Notes under the pieces: model-generated
Database searches by the model: none
Told to the model about the DNA's origin: nothing
The model's input: only the letters and a program-made list of their open reading frames with translations
Program-made: the position numbers and the translations under genes
Assembly (NCBI GenBank): GCA_023511325.1
Contig: JAIMBU010000102.1
Span: 1 to 7,660 of the forward strand
Length of the DNA stretch: 7,660 nucleotides
Direction of reading: 5' to 3'
DNA from: Gorillibacterium sp.
GTDB lineage: Bacteria > Bacillota > Bacilli > Paenibacillales > NBRC-103111
Part shown: positions 1 to 6,883 of the stretch, one piece after another
How the letters are laid out: each line of letters opens with the position of its first letter
Position numbering within the stretch: position 1 is the first letter of the stretch

Positions 1-51
1 TCTAGGTGTCATTATAACATAGCGAAAATATCAAATAACCGATCATGACTA

Positions 52-74
52 AAGTCACCCACACAAGGTGACTT
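52..74. promoter_or_regulatory. Inverted repeat upstream of the exporter cassette (candidate operator)
   Basis: Two perfect 8-base arms, AAGTCACC (52-59) and GGTGACTT (67-74), are separated by 7 bases. The right arm runs into a -35-like TTGACG at 73-78, and a weak -10-like AAGAAT lies at 95-100 after a 16-base spacer. No T-run follows the repeat, so a terminator for an upstream gene is less likely than a regulator site. Whether it controls the ABC genes is inference. The rest of 1-145 shows no convincing gene. Confidence 0.45.
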
Positions 75-145
75 GACGTACCTGTTCGCTTAGAAAGAAT
101 CAAGTAAGCTTTAATCAATAAACCAACGTCGAAGGGGATCATGCT

Positions 146-1081
146 ATGAACTTTGTCAGTATTAAAGATATTTCCAAACGCTATGAAGAAACCTTATCCG
201 TCGATCATCTGACGCTGAATATCGAGGAAGGTGAGATATTCGGGCTACTCGGACCGAATGGGGCTGGTAAAAGCACCACTATTCGAATGATTTGTGGTCT
301 TCTTAAGCCATCAGGAGGTAAAATTACGGTAAACGGCTTCGATACGAATAAAAATTTGCTTGAGGTGAAAAGGTCGATCGGTCTCGTCCCTCAAGAGCTA
401 GCTATTTATCCCAGCTTGACTGCTCGCGAAAATGTAACCTACTTTGCCCGCTTATATGGAATGAGTGGGGCTAAGCTTAAACTGCGGGTTAGTGAGGCCC
501 TTGAGTTTGTCGGTCTCATTGATCGGCAGCATATTAAACCGGAACAGTATTCTGGCGGAATGAAGCGTCGGCTGAATATTGCCTGCGCCTTGGCACATCA
601 GCCAAAGCTAATCATCATGGATGAGCCAACCGTTGGGATTGATCCCCAGTCCCGTAATCATATCCTTGATAGTGTAAAGGAACTGAATCGGTTGGGCTCG
701 ACGATTATTTACACCAGCCACTACATGGAAGAAGTTGAAGCTATCAGCACTCGCGTAGGGATTCTTGATCAAGGACAATTGATCGCTTTGGGAACAAAGG
801 AAGAGTTAGTCCGGCAAGTATCTAGTGAGGAGAAGCTGCAAATTCAAGTTGTGCAAATCAGTGAACTAGCGATAAAGGAGCTAGAGGCTCATCCGCGCAT
901 TAGCAAAGTCATCCTAGCAGAAAATGTTATTGAGCTTCATCTTGGGTCAGCCCAAACGTATCTCCAAGATATTCTTTACATCTTATCGAAACATCAGGTT
1001 TCCATTCAATCTGTCGTACGCGTCGAGCCCGATCTGGAATCCTTATTCCTGTCGTTGACTGGTCGTACGTTGCGCGATTAA
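146..1081 (+). CDS. ABC transporter ATP-binding protein, drug/antimicrobial exporter type (LnrL-like)
   Basis: This is the cytoplasmic ATPase that powers the two permeases encoded just downstream. All expected motifs are present: Walker A GPNGAGKST (residues 36-44), Q-loop Gln83, signature SGGMK (136-140), Walker B LIIMDEP (155-161) with catalytic Glu160, GIDP D-loop (164-167) and switch His192. The last 80 or so residues form the accessory C-terminal region common in DrrA/CcmA-like exporter ATPases. The ATG is preceded at good spacing by GAAGGGGA (131-138); an ATG at 141 is out of frame. The stop codon overlaps the ribosome site of the next gene, so the genes should be co-transcribed. The 311-residue length and the order ATPase, permease, permease recall Bacillus LnrLMN (linearmycin resistance). 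The family call is firm, but the substrate is unknown. Confidence 0.95.
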   Translation: MNFVSIKDISKRYEETLSVDHLTLNIEEGEIFGLLGPNGAGKSTTIRMICGLLKPSGGKITVNGFDTNKNLLEVKRSIGLVPQELAIYPSLTARENVTYFARLYGMSGAKLKLRVSEALEFVGLIDRQHIKPEQYSGGMKRRLNIACALAHQPKLIIMDEPTVGIDPQSRNHILDSVKELNRLGSTIIYTSHYMEEVEAISTRVGILDQGQLIALGTKEELVRQVSSEEKLQIQVVQISELAIKELEAHPRISKVILAENVIELHLGSAQTYLQDILYILSKHQVSIQSVVRVEPDLESLFLSLTGRTLRD

Positions 1082-1094
1082 GGAGGAAGAAACA

Positions 1095-2282
1095 ATGGCT
1101 ATGCTTATTGTTGCCTATCACGAGATCGTCCGGATGCTGCGGAATCGTTCCACTCTGGTTATGTTTTTGCTCTTACCGCTCTTGATCATTTTCATACTTG
1201 GTTCTGCCCTTGGACCGATATTCGGCAATCTGGACCGAAAAGTGGAACCCGTGAAGCTTGTCCTTTATGCAGCCGACTCAGGTCCCTTGGTAGCGCAGGC
1301 ACATCTAGCTCTTTCTGCGGCAGCTTTTTCCGAGATGCTCCACATTAAAGATGCCGTATCAAGAGATGAGCTTATGCGCATGTTGAGAGAAGGAACAGCA
1401 GATTATGGCGCAGAGATACCCGCCGGCTTCTCAGCCAAAGTAGCTGCAGGTGAGCTCACGAACTGGGTGCTCTACCCAGGCACCTCAACAGAGAAGAATC
1501 TCACAGCAGAGATTACTCTCCGTGGACTGCTGGATGGATGGAATAACTCCCGAGCAGCAGCAGTGGTTCTAGGCCCCGTTGCTGAAAAAACAATCGATGC
1601 CAAGAACTCTTCGACAGTAGCTGGCAATGCGGAAACCGCAAATCCACTTGTCGAGATTGGCAAGCTGAATGAGCAGAGCGCTGCTGCCTCGGCCATGCAA
1701 TACTATTCGGCGGCCATGCTTGTCATGTTCTTGCTTATGGCTGGAGTCAGTGCAGGCATAAGCTTATCTGTAGAGCGGGAAAATCACACATTAGAGCGTC
1801 TCTATTCGTTACCGATCAGTGCGGCTTCGATTGTCATGGGCAAGCTTATGGGCAGAGCCGTATTCTCCATGCTCCAAGCATTGATCATCATCTTATTCAC
1901 CGGGATTATTTACGACGTCAATTGGGGAGTCAATTATGGTTATTTGTTCTTGGTCTGCCTGCTCACGATACTCTCCTCACTTAGTATTGCGTTGTTCTTG
2001 GCACTGATCATTCGCACCTCAAGAAATCTGGATTTGTTCTTCTCCATAACGGTTTACGCTATGACTTTCATCAGCGGCGGAATGGCTCCTAACCTCGGAC
2101 CCTTCGTCCAGAAAATTGCCCGCTTTACCGTCAATCAGTGGGCAGCAGGTAGCCTAATACGGATTATGCTTCGCTTTGACCATGCGGATATTACCTCGTA
2201 TGTAGGCGTGCTTGCCCTTATCAGTCTAGGGCTATTCGCAGTAGCAATCATTGGTTATCGAAAGGCGGGATACTATGCGTAG
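1095..2282 (+). CDS. ABC-2 type transporter permease, first subunit (LnrM-like)
   Basis: This integral membrane subunit belongs to the ABC-2 exporter family. The 395 residues show the usual plan: a cytoplasmic N-terminus, one membrane segment (about 20-42), a large extracytoplasmic region (about 43-200), then five further hydrophobic segments near 204-226, 256-276, 281-304, 312-331 and 368-388. Between the second and third segments lies the cytoplasmic motif RENHTLERLYSLP (228-240), the conserved E-x3-T-x2-R-x3-x-P coupling region that contacts the ATPase. The start follows AGGAGG (1081-1086) by 8 bases, and that site overlaps the ATPase stop codon. The 3' end overlaps the next gene by 8 bases, suggesting translational coupling and equal subunit production. 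Its partner is probably the second permease, forming a heterodimer. The substrate cannot be read from the sequence. Confidence 0.92.
   Translation: MAMLIVAYHEIVRMLRNRSTLVMFLLLPLLIIFILGSALGPIFGNLDRKVEPVKLVLYAADSGPLVAQAHLALSAAAFSEMLHIKDAVSRDELMRMLREGTADYGAEIPAGFSAKVAAGELTNWVLYPGTSTEKNLTAEITLRGLLDGWNNSRAAAVVLGPVAEKTIDAKNSSTVAGNAETANPLVEIGKLNEQSAAASAMQYYSAAMLVMFLLMAGVSAGISLSVERENHTLERLYSLPISAASIVMGKLMGRAVFSMLQALIIILFTGIIYDVNWGVNYGYLFLVCLLTILSSLSIALFLALIIRTSRNLDLFFSITVYAMTFISGGMAPNLGPFVQKIARFTVNQWAAGSLIRIMLRFDHADITSYVGVLALISLGLFAVAIIGYRKAGYYA
2261..2268 (+). promoter_or_regulatory. Ribosome binding site that fixes the start of the second permease
   Basis: AAAGGCGG lies 6 bases before the ATG at 2275, while the in-frame TTG at 2251 has no such site. 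This favours the ATG, which overlaps the stop codon (2280-2282) of the preceding permease. Confidence 0.7.
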
Positions 2283-3432
2283 TTGGCATATCGCACTTAA
2301 CATCATCAAACGAACACTGGGAACGCGCAAGGGTTTTATCACCTCCATTATCATCCCTGTCGCGGTTATCTCTGTCATCACATCGCTATTCGGCACCCAG
2401 AGCTGGGGCGTTTCAACATCAGTGACCTATGCGAATCTCGACCAAGGCATCATTGGCGAGCATCTGATATCCGAGCTAAAAACCCTTGGAACCTACGATT
2501 TACAACAAGTTCAAAGTGAAGAGGACAGTAAGAACGTCGTTTTGAAGAACAACTCCTCCGTATCCTTTGTTATTCCAGCTAATTATACGGAACAAATGAT
2601 GGCAAGAGCTCCCCTGCCTGTTCGGATCTTCCAAATGTCCGAAACAGAAGTTACCGCTACCTTAAAGTTAAATCTGGAGCAACAGACGGCTTCTTTAGAT
2701 AACATGATCCAATTGCTGATCAACACTGGATACGAAGGTGACGACCTCCAAGAGAATCTGATTCGCTTTCTCAATGAGAAAGGCCATAATCCAATTGGTG
2801 TAGTGAAGTCATCCTTACAACAATCGTCCTCTTCCTCCCTGTTTTTAGTTATTGGATTCATCCTGATGTTCCTGATGACATCCATCTCTCGCTCGGTATC
2901 GATGCTGCTGGAGGACAGAAGACAACACACGTTGGAGCGGATATTCTCTGCTCCTGTGCGCAGATGGGAAATTGCTTTAGGTAATTTCCTTGGCAGCTTC
3001 TTTATGGGTACCCTCCTGGTACTCGGATTCTCTTCCTTTACCATGTATGTCATACACTTTGATTATGGAATCGACTTTATTCCGCTCTTCATCGTGTTAG
3101 AATGCTTCATGCTAGCAGCGCTAGGTCTGGCAAGTCTCACGGCCAGTTTCGTCAGGAACAGCAACAATCTCGGCAGTATCAACACACTGATAGTCACACC
3201 TACCTGCATGATCGGGGGTTGTTATTGGCCTTTGGAATTCATGCCAAAGGCGATGCAGAAGCTGGCTTTCTTTACGCCACAGTATTGGGCAATCGATGCA
3301 GCCAATAAGTTGTCGATCGGCAATACACTTGCCAACATTAGCGGTCAACTTGGTGTCCTCCTGCTGTTCGCCTGTGTATTGCTTGCATTTGGCTCTGTCA
3401 TCTTAGCCCCAAGTGCTGCCGTCCAGGATTGA
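2275..3432 (+). CDS. ABC-2 type transporter permease, second subunit (LnrN-like)
   Basis: This second membrane subunit of the same exporter has 385 residues from the chosen ATG. It has the same plan as its neighbour: a membrane segment near residues 21-40, an extracytoplasmic region to about 185, and hydrophobic segments near 189-209, 240-260, 269-290, 303-320 and 358-378. The cytoplasmic motif EDRRQHTLERIFSAPV (213-228) matches the equivalent motif of the first permease (HTLER followed by P), so the two are homologous and probably arose by duplication. An upstream in-frame TTG at 2251 would add 8 residues but lacks a ribosome site. No clear intrinsic terminator follows. The family is secure; the exported compound is unknown, with antimicrobial lipids or drugs likely by analogy only. 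Confidence 0.92.
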   Translation: MRSWHIALNIIKRTLGTRKGFITSIIIPVAVISVITSLFGTQSWGVSTSVTYANLDQGIIGEHLISELKTLGTYDLQQVQSEEDSKNVVLKNNSSVSFVIPANYTEQMMARAPLPVRIFQMSETEVTATLKLNLEQQTASLDNMIQLLINTGYEGDDLQENLIRFLNEKGHNPIGVVKSSLQQSSSSSLFLVIGFILMFLMTSISRSVSMLLEDRRQHTLERIFSAPVRRWEIALGNFLGSFFMGTLLVLGFSSFTMYVIHFDYGIDFIPLFIVLECFMLAALGLASLTASFVRNSNNLGSINTLIVTPTCMIGGCYWPLEFMPKAMQKLAFFTPQYWAIDAANKLSIGNTLANISGQLGVLLLFACVLLAFGSVILAPSAAVQD

Positions 3433-3550
3433 ATCTATGGCAGGAAATATGCTATGTATGATGGTTTAAGTGAAGGTTTTTTTAAAAAAATCAACATCAG
3501 AAATAGTAAATGCTACAAGGATTATATAAATATCTAGGAGTGAAAAGCGC
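3433..3550. other. Short intergenic stretch with a T7A7 tract
   Basis: There is no gene here. It contains seven T followed by seven A (3477-3490), a 14-base self-complementary tract without a GC stem, so it is a poor terminator. A weak promoter-like pair TTGAAT (3429-3434) and TATGTA (3453-3458), 18 bases apart, could serve the next gene, but support is thin. AGGAGTG (3536-3542) is the ribosome site for the gene starting at 3551. Confidence 0.4.
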
Positions 3551-4156
3551 ATGAAGAAGTTTGAGGCTGATCATTTAATATTTCTAAACGAGCCCCAAAA
3601 ATATAGTATTAAGCCCGAAAAAATCGTCATCACAACGGAGCCTGAAACTGATTTCTGGCAGCGCACTTATTACGGCTTTAGAAATGACAATGCCCCTGCT
3701 CTACTGATGAAAACGAATGAGAGCAAATTTTCTTTTACAGTGAAAACAGAGTTCGATAGCAAAAATGCATTTGATCAATGTGGCGTTATGATCTATCAGA
3801 ACAGTGACAACTGGTTTAAGGCCTCTATTGAATATGAAAATGAGCAGTATCAAAGACTTGGCAGTGTTGTTACAAATAATGGCTACTCCGATTGGGCAAC
3901 TACTGATATTAACGCAGATATTAAATCAATGTACTATCGTTTAAGTCGAAGAGATAGCGACTTTTGTATTGAGAATTCCACGGGCGGGGTTATTTATCAG
4001 CAGATGAGAATTTTTCACCTGACCCAAGGCGGAGAAGAAATCAGCTTTGGATTATATGCTTGTAGTCCTAGTCCTTCGAGTTTTAATGCAGTGTTTACTA
4101 AGATGAATATTTCGGAATGTATGTGGAAAGCACATCATAATCCCCAAGACAATTAA
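3551..4156 (+). CDS. DUF1349 domain protein (concanavalin A-like fold)
   Basis: This is a 201-residue soluble protein with no signal peptide or membrane segment, so probably cytoplasmic. The pattern fits DUF1349: an early TDFWQRTYYGF segment (34-44), a central block of alternating strands including FDQCGVMIYQ (near 74-83) and NWFKASIEYEN (near 87-97), then GSVVTNNGYSDWAT (near 104-117). Such proteins are predicted to adopt a jelly-roll, lectin-like fold; biochemical roles are generally unassigned, although some relatives were labelled regulation of enolase protein 1. The start has AGGAGTG 8 bases upstream. It stands alone, between the exporter cassette and a strong terminator, and nothing in the context ties it to either neighbour. 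No catalytic residues can be proposed. Confidence 0.8.
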   Translation: MKKFEADHLIFLNEPQKYSIKPEKIVITTEPETDFWQRTYYGFRNDNAPALLMKTNESKFSFTVKTEFDSKNAFDQCGVMIYQNSDNWFKASIEYENEQYQRLGSVVTNNGYSDWATTDINADIKSMYYRLSRRDSDFCIENSTGGVIYQQMRIFHLTQGGEEISFGLYACSPSPSSFNAVFTKMNISECMWKAHHNPQDN

Positions 4157-4173
4157 CAGAATCAATTTAATCT

Positions 4174-4211
4174 ATACCGTAGGATTCAGAAATGAATTTT
4201 ACGGTATTTTT
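4174..4211 (+). terminator. Rho-independent terminator after the DUF1349 gene
   Basis: ATACCGTAGGATTC (4174-4187) pairs with GAATTTTACGGTAT (4194-4207), with two G-U pairs, around a 6-base loop. A run of T (4207-4211) follows directly. The opposite strand has no T-run after the hairpin, so it acts in the plus direction only and separates the DUF1349 gene from the tetR unit. Confidence 0.85.
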
Positions 4212-4244
4212 ACGTCATGCTTCAAGAAATACTTCTGTTTGGGT

Positions 4245-4274
4245 TTGACAGGAATTCCTACTTAAGATTATAAT
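4245..4274 (+). promoter_or_regulatory. Consensus sigma-A promoter of the tetR unit
   Basis: TTGACA (4245-4250) and TATAAT (4269-4274) are both perfect matches to consensus, with an 18-base spacer. Transcription should start near 4281, inside the palindrome that follows. A promoter this strong fits a gene that must be held down by a repressor. Confidence 0.88.
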
Positions 4275-4279
4275 TCATT

Positions 4280-4297
4280 ATTGAATAAATATTCAAT
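4280..4297. promoter_or_regulatory. Palindromic operator at the tetR transcription start
   Basis: ATTGAATA (4280-4287) and TATTCAAT (4290-4297) are perfect inverted repeats around AA. The site starts 5 bases after the -10 box and covers the predicted start of transcription, the usual place for a TetR-family autorepressor to act. Binding by the adjacent TetR protein is inferred from position and symmetry. Confidence 0.78.
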
Positions 4298-4331
4298 GAA
4301 ATATAATTTAACCAAGGGACCTGGGGTAAAT

Positions 4332-4904
4332 ATGAGTAAAAGAGAAGTGCAAAAGGAGCAACGGCGAAAAAAAATATTATCGGTCAGCTTAGATTTGTTT
4401 ATTCGGAAGAGTTACAACGCTACAAGAATGTCAGATATCGCGGAAAAAGCAGACATGAGTATGGGTTTATTCTTTCACTATTTCGCTTCAAAAGAAAAAG
4501 TTTACGAAGAACTGGTGCAGATTGGCTTGGCAGGAACTCAGGGCTTCATGCAGTTTGATCAGGAAAATCCTCTCGTTTTTTTTGAAGCAGCGGCAACTAA
4601 CGTTTTTACCATGCTGAAAGAAAAACCAGATGCAGCAAAAATATTCGTCTTGATGGCGCAAGCACAGCATAATGCAGAGGCACCACAGGCGGTAAAAGAA
4701 ATGTTAGTGCAGGTGGATAACATTGAGCTGTCCATTGCTCTGATTGAGGCTGGTCAAAGAAACAAAACCATTCGCGAGGGGAACCCCAAAGCTCTCTCAA
4801 CTGCTTTTTGGTGCAGTGTTCAAGGCATTGCCGAAGAGTTAGCACTACATCCAGATGTCCCTACTCCCGAACCAACCTGGATTGTGGATATTCTACGCCG
4901 ATAG
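4332..4904 (+). CDS. TetR/AcrR family transcriptional regulator
   Basis: This is a 190-residue DNA-binding repressor. The N-terminal domain is typical: QRRKKILSVSLDLFIRKSY (near 10-28), then the helix-turn-helix with TRMSDIAEKADMSMGLFFHYF (near 31-51) and SKEKVYEEL. The rest is the helical ligand-binding and dimer domain, ending in a WIVDILRR tail seen in many full-length Bacillales members, so it looks complete. I chose the ATG at 4332. An in-frame TTG at 4281 and ATG at 4296 lie inside the operator at or near the predicted transcription start and have no ribosome site. The ATG at 4332 itself has only a weak GGGG (4323-4326) before it. The gene is probably autoregulated and, being 50 bases upstream of a membrane protein gene on the same strand, likely controls that gene. 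Its ligand is unknown. Confidence 0.92.
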   Translation: MSKREVQKEQRRKKILSVSLDLFIRKSYNATRMSDIAEKADMSMGLFFHYFASKEKVYEELVQIGLAGTQGFMQFDQENPLVFFEAAATNVFTMLKEKPDAAKIFVLMAQAQHNAEAPQAVKEMLVQVDNIELSIALIEAGQRNKTIREGNPKALSTAFWCSVQGIAEELALHPDVPTPEPTWIVDILRR

Positions 4905-4940
4905 AAAAAGCAAGTAAATTGCATGTCAAAACTTTGACCA

Positions 4941-4947
4941 AAGGAGG
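4941..4947 (+). promoter_or_regulatory. Ribosome binding site that fixes the start of the membrane protein
   Basis: AAGGAGG ends 7 bases before the ATG at 4955. An ATG at 4949 is too close to be used, and the open frame that continues upstream into tetR has no comparable site. Confidence 0.85.
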
Positions 4948-4954
4948 AATGAAA

Positions 4955-5521
4955 ATGCTTCATAGAATAAGTGCAAAGACTGCAGGTATTGGCATAATCT
5001 TAACAAATGTTTTTACAATTTTTATTTTCTTGTTAATCATTTTTAAAGCCTTGTCCTATAACTCCATTGGTGGAGGGAGATTAGGGAGCTATCAAGCTGC
5101 TTGTGAATCGGCCATCACTAGTATCGTTATATTAAGTTATGGAATACCACTTATCGCCATAGTATCTGGATTGATTAGGTTAGGACGATTTAAAGCTTTT
5201 TTTAAAGCATGGTTATTGGTTGGTTTTGTACTGATTGTTATCTTTGGCAGATTGGAGAGTTACCAAGCCATTGTCATGATCAGTTTTGGAATTCCGCTTA
5301 GCGCAATAGCGTCTGGATTGATGAAACTTGAAAGGTATAATCTTTTTTTGAAAATATACTTATGGTTTTCCTTTGTCATGATCTCCTTAAATACAATTCT
5401 TAATTTACTTGGTATAACCTTATTCGAAAGATTGGTTATGGGCTTAGTCACTATTATCCAAGCCGTGCTGCTCTTTCGTTTAGCAACGGATAAAAGACAA
5501 TTAAAAATGGACAAAAAATAG
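4955..5521 (+). CDS. Small membrane protein with internal tandem repeat, function unknown
   Basis: I do not recognise this 188-residue protein. It is very hydrophobic, with about five candidate membrane segments near residues 11-31, 54-74, 84-97, 105-121 and 132-154, perhaps another near 160-175, and a basic, Lys-rich C-terminus. Residues 41-97 and 98-146 are two head-to-tail copies of one unit. Each copy begins GRL(G/E)SYQA and continues with an S-(Y/F)-GIPL-x-AI-x-SGL core; the first copy has 9 extra residues. Over 41 gap-free positions (57-97 against 106-146) I count 20 identities. The gene starts 50 bases after tetR and is probably part of the same transcript, so it is the likely TetR target. 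It is AT-rich: positions 4981-5040 have 14 G/C in 60. A role in efflux or envelope stress would be a guess from context only. Confidence 0.8.
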   Translation: MLHRISAKTAGIGIILTNVFTIFIFLLIIFKALSYNSIGGGRLGSYQAACESAITSIVILSYGIPLIAIVSGLIRLGRFKAFFKAWLLVGFVLIVIFGRLESYQAIVMISFGIPLSAIASGLMKLERYNLFLKIYLWFSFVMISLNTILNLLGITLFERLVMGLVTIIQAVLLFRLATDKRQLKMDKK

Positions 5522-5544
5522 CGAAGCCTTTTGTAGGCTCCGCT
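5513..5544 (-). terminator. Rho-independent terminator of tyrS
   Basis: Read on the minus strand, AGCGGAGCC and GGCTTCGCT form a 9-pair stem with one mismatch around a 7-base loop (5520-5544). One A and six T (5513-5518) follow. On the plus strand no T-run follows the hairpin, so it serves tyrS. It overlaps the last codons and stop codon of the convergent membrane protein gene. Confidence 0.82.
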
Positions 5545-5559
5545 AAACGACACGTACCG

Positions 5560-6849
5560 CTAATTGATAAAATCAAACCTCACCTTAAACCCCTCAAACC
5601 GCACCAGGAAATAATTTTTCTTCCCCCGACGAATGATCAGGTAAGCGCCGCCGATACGTCCAAGATCCTCAACTAACACACCCAATTCCGTTACCTTGGT
5701 ACCGTTCACCGTAACGGCTCCGCTCTCAATATCCTGCTTAGCCTGCCGTTTGGATGGTGCTGCTTTAATTGTAACCAGCAGATCGACCAGGGCGAGTTCC
5801 TCTGCTCCAATTGATGAAACTGGGGCATCTTTAAAGGCCTCCTCGATCTCTGCTTGGCTCAGGTCCTGTACGTTACCACTAAATAGCGCTTGGGTAATAT
5901 TCAACGCACTTTGTAGCGCATCTTCGCCGTGAACAAGCTTTGTTACCTCAGCAGCAAGGACACGTTGGGCTTCTCGCTTCTCAGGTTGCTGCCGGACTTC
6001 TTCTTCCAGGCGTGTGATTTCCTCAGGAGCGAGGAAGGTGAAATATTTGAGAAAGCGAACGGCATCATTGTCATCCGTATTGATCCAGAACTGGTAGAAC
6101 TGGTAAGGAGACGTCTTATTTGCATCCAACCACACCGCTCCACCGGCGGTTTTACCGAATTTGGTGCCATCACTTTTCGTGATCAGTGGCATTGTTAACC
6201 CAAAAGCTTGATTCTCTGTAGTCCGTCCGATAAGTTCAAGCCCTGCGGTAATGTTGCCCCACTGATCGCTGCCGCCAATCTGTAAAGAGCAATTCTTCAT
6301 TTCATTTAGCTTAAGAAAATCATACGACTGGAGAATCATGTAGCTAAATTCGGTAAAGGAAATTCCACTGCCAATCCGGGAATCCACAGAGTCTTTTGCC
6401 AGCATGTAGTTAACAGTAAAGTTTTTCCCGATATCCCGCAGAAAGTCGATTACGGTGAGGGAGCCAAGCCATTCATAATTATTAACAAGCTCGGCTGGAT
6501 TCTCACGGGCTTCAGAGAAGTCCAAAAACCGCGACAATTGATTCTTTAGACTTTGACTATACTGCTCCACCACATCTGTAGTATTCAGGGAGCGCTCCGT
6601 TGCTCTGCCGCTGGGGTCACCAATCATTCCTGTTCCGCCACCTACAAGTGCTAAAGGAATGTGCCCAGCTAGTTGAAATCGACGCAAGGTTAAGATGGGG
6701 AGCAGGCTTCCAATGTGAAGGCTGTCAGCGGTAGGATCAAAACCACAATAAAGCGTCACGCGCTCCGTAGCCAGTTTCTTTTCCAATTCTTCCCGATTCG
6801 TCACCTGATAGACCAGACCCCTGTATTCCAAGTCCTGCAAAATGTTCAT
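5560..6849 (-). CDS. tyrS: Tyrosyl-tRNA synthetase
   Basis: This enzyme joins tyrosine to tRNA-Tyr using ATP in the cytoplasm. It is a class I synthetase of 429 residues. Signature features are HIGS (45-48) for HIGH, KFGKT (230-234) for KMSKS, and pocket residues matching the Geobacillus stearothermophilus enzyme to within one position: Tyr34, Asp78, Tyr170, Gln174 and Asp177. GGSDQWGN (192-199) is also typical. The C-terminal S4 RNA-binding domain covers about 353-417. The expected end, near RRGKKNYFLVRF, is followed by 11 extra residues, EGFKVRFDFIN, making it slightly longer than the usual 419-420. AAGGAG precedes the ATG by 8 bases. The gene is controlled by a T-box leader and ended by the hairpin at 5513-5544. 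Confidence 0.97.
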   Translation of the reverse strand: MNILQDLEYRGLVYQVTNREELEKKLATERVTLYCGFDPTADSLHIGSLLPILTLRRFQLAGHIPLALVGGGTGMIGDPSGRATERSLNTTDVVEQYSQSLKNQLSRFLDFSEARENPAELVNNYEWLGSLTVIDFLRDIGKNFTVNYMLAKDSVDSRIGSGISFTEFSYMILQSYDFLKLNEMKNCSLQIGGSDQWGNITAGLELIGRTTENQAFGLTMPLITKSDGTKFGKTAGGAVWLDANKTSPYQFYQFWINTDDNDAVRFLKYFTFLAPEEITRLEEEVRQQPEKREAQRVLAAEVTKLVHGEDALQSALNITQALFSGNVQDLSQAEIEEAFKDAPVSSIGAEELALVDLLVTIKAAPSKRQAKQDIESGAVTVNGTKVTELGVLVEDLGRIGGAYLIIRRGKKNYFLVRFEGFKVRFDFIN

Positions 6850-6883
6850 CTTCTAATCTCCTTTTCACTGATAATTAAACAAC

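Noticed and set aside
1..48. Possible 3' end of an upstream plus-strand gene, open to a TGA at 46-48
   Set aside because: Fifteen codons without recognisable sequence are too few to support a gene.
2583..3053. Long minus-strand open frame inside the second permease gene
   Set aside because: It lies fully within a strong gene on the other strand, and its sequence is Arg/Ser/Cys-rich with no family resemblance and no ribosome site context.
3477..3490. T7A7 palindrome as terminator of the exporter cassette
   Set aside because: There is no GC stem, and an A/T-only hairpin with no loop would be too weak to count as an intrinsic terminator.
4281..4331. Upstream TTG start extending TetR by 17 residues
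   Set aside because: It lies at the predicted transcription start inside the operator and has no ribosome site; the ATG at 4332 begins the usual TetR N-terminus.
4808..4954. Upstream extension of the membrane protein frame into tetR
   Set aside because: It overlaps the end of tetR, has no ribosome site and encodes no recognisable sequence; AAGGAGG at 4941-4947 points to the ATG at 4955.
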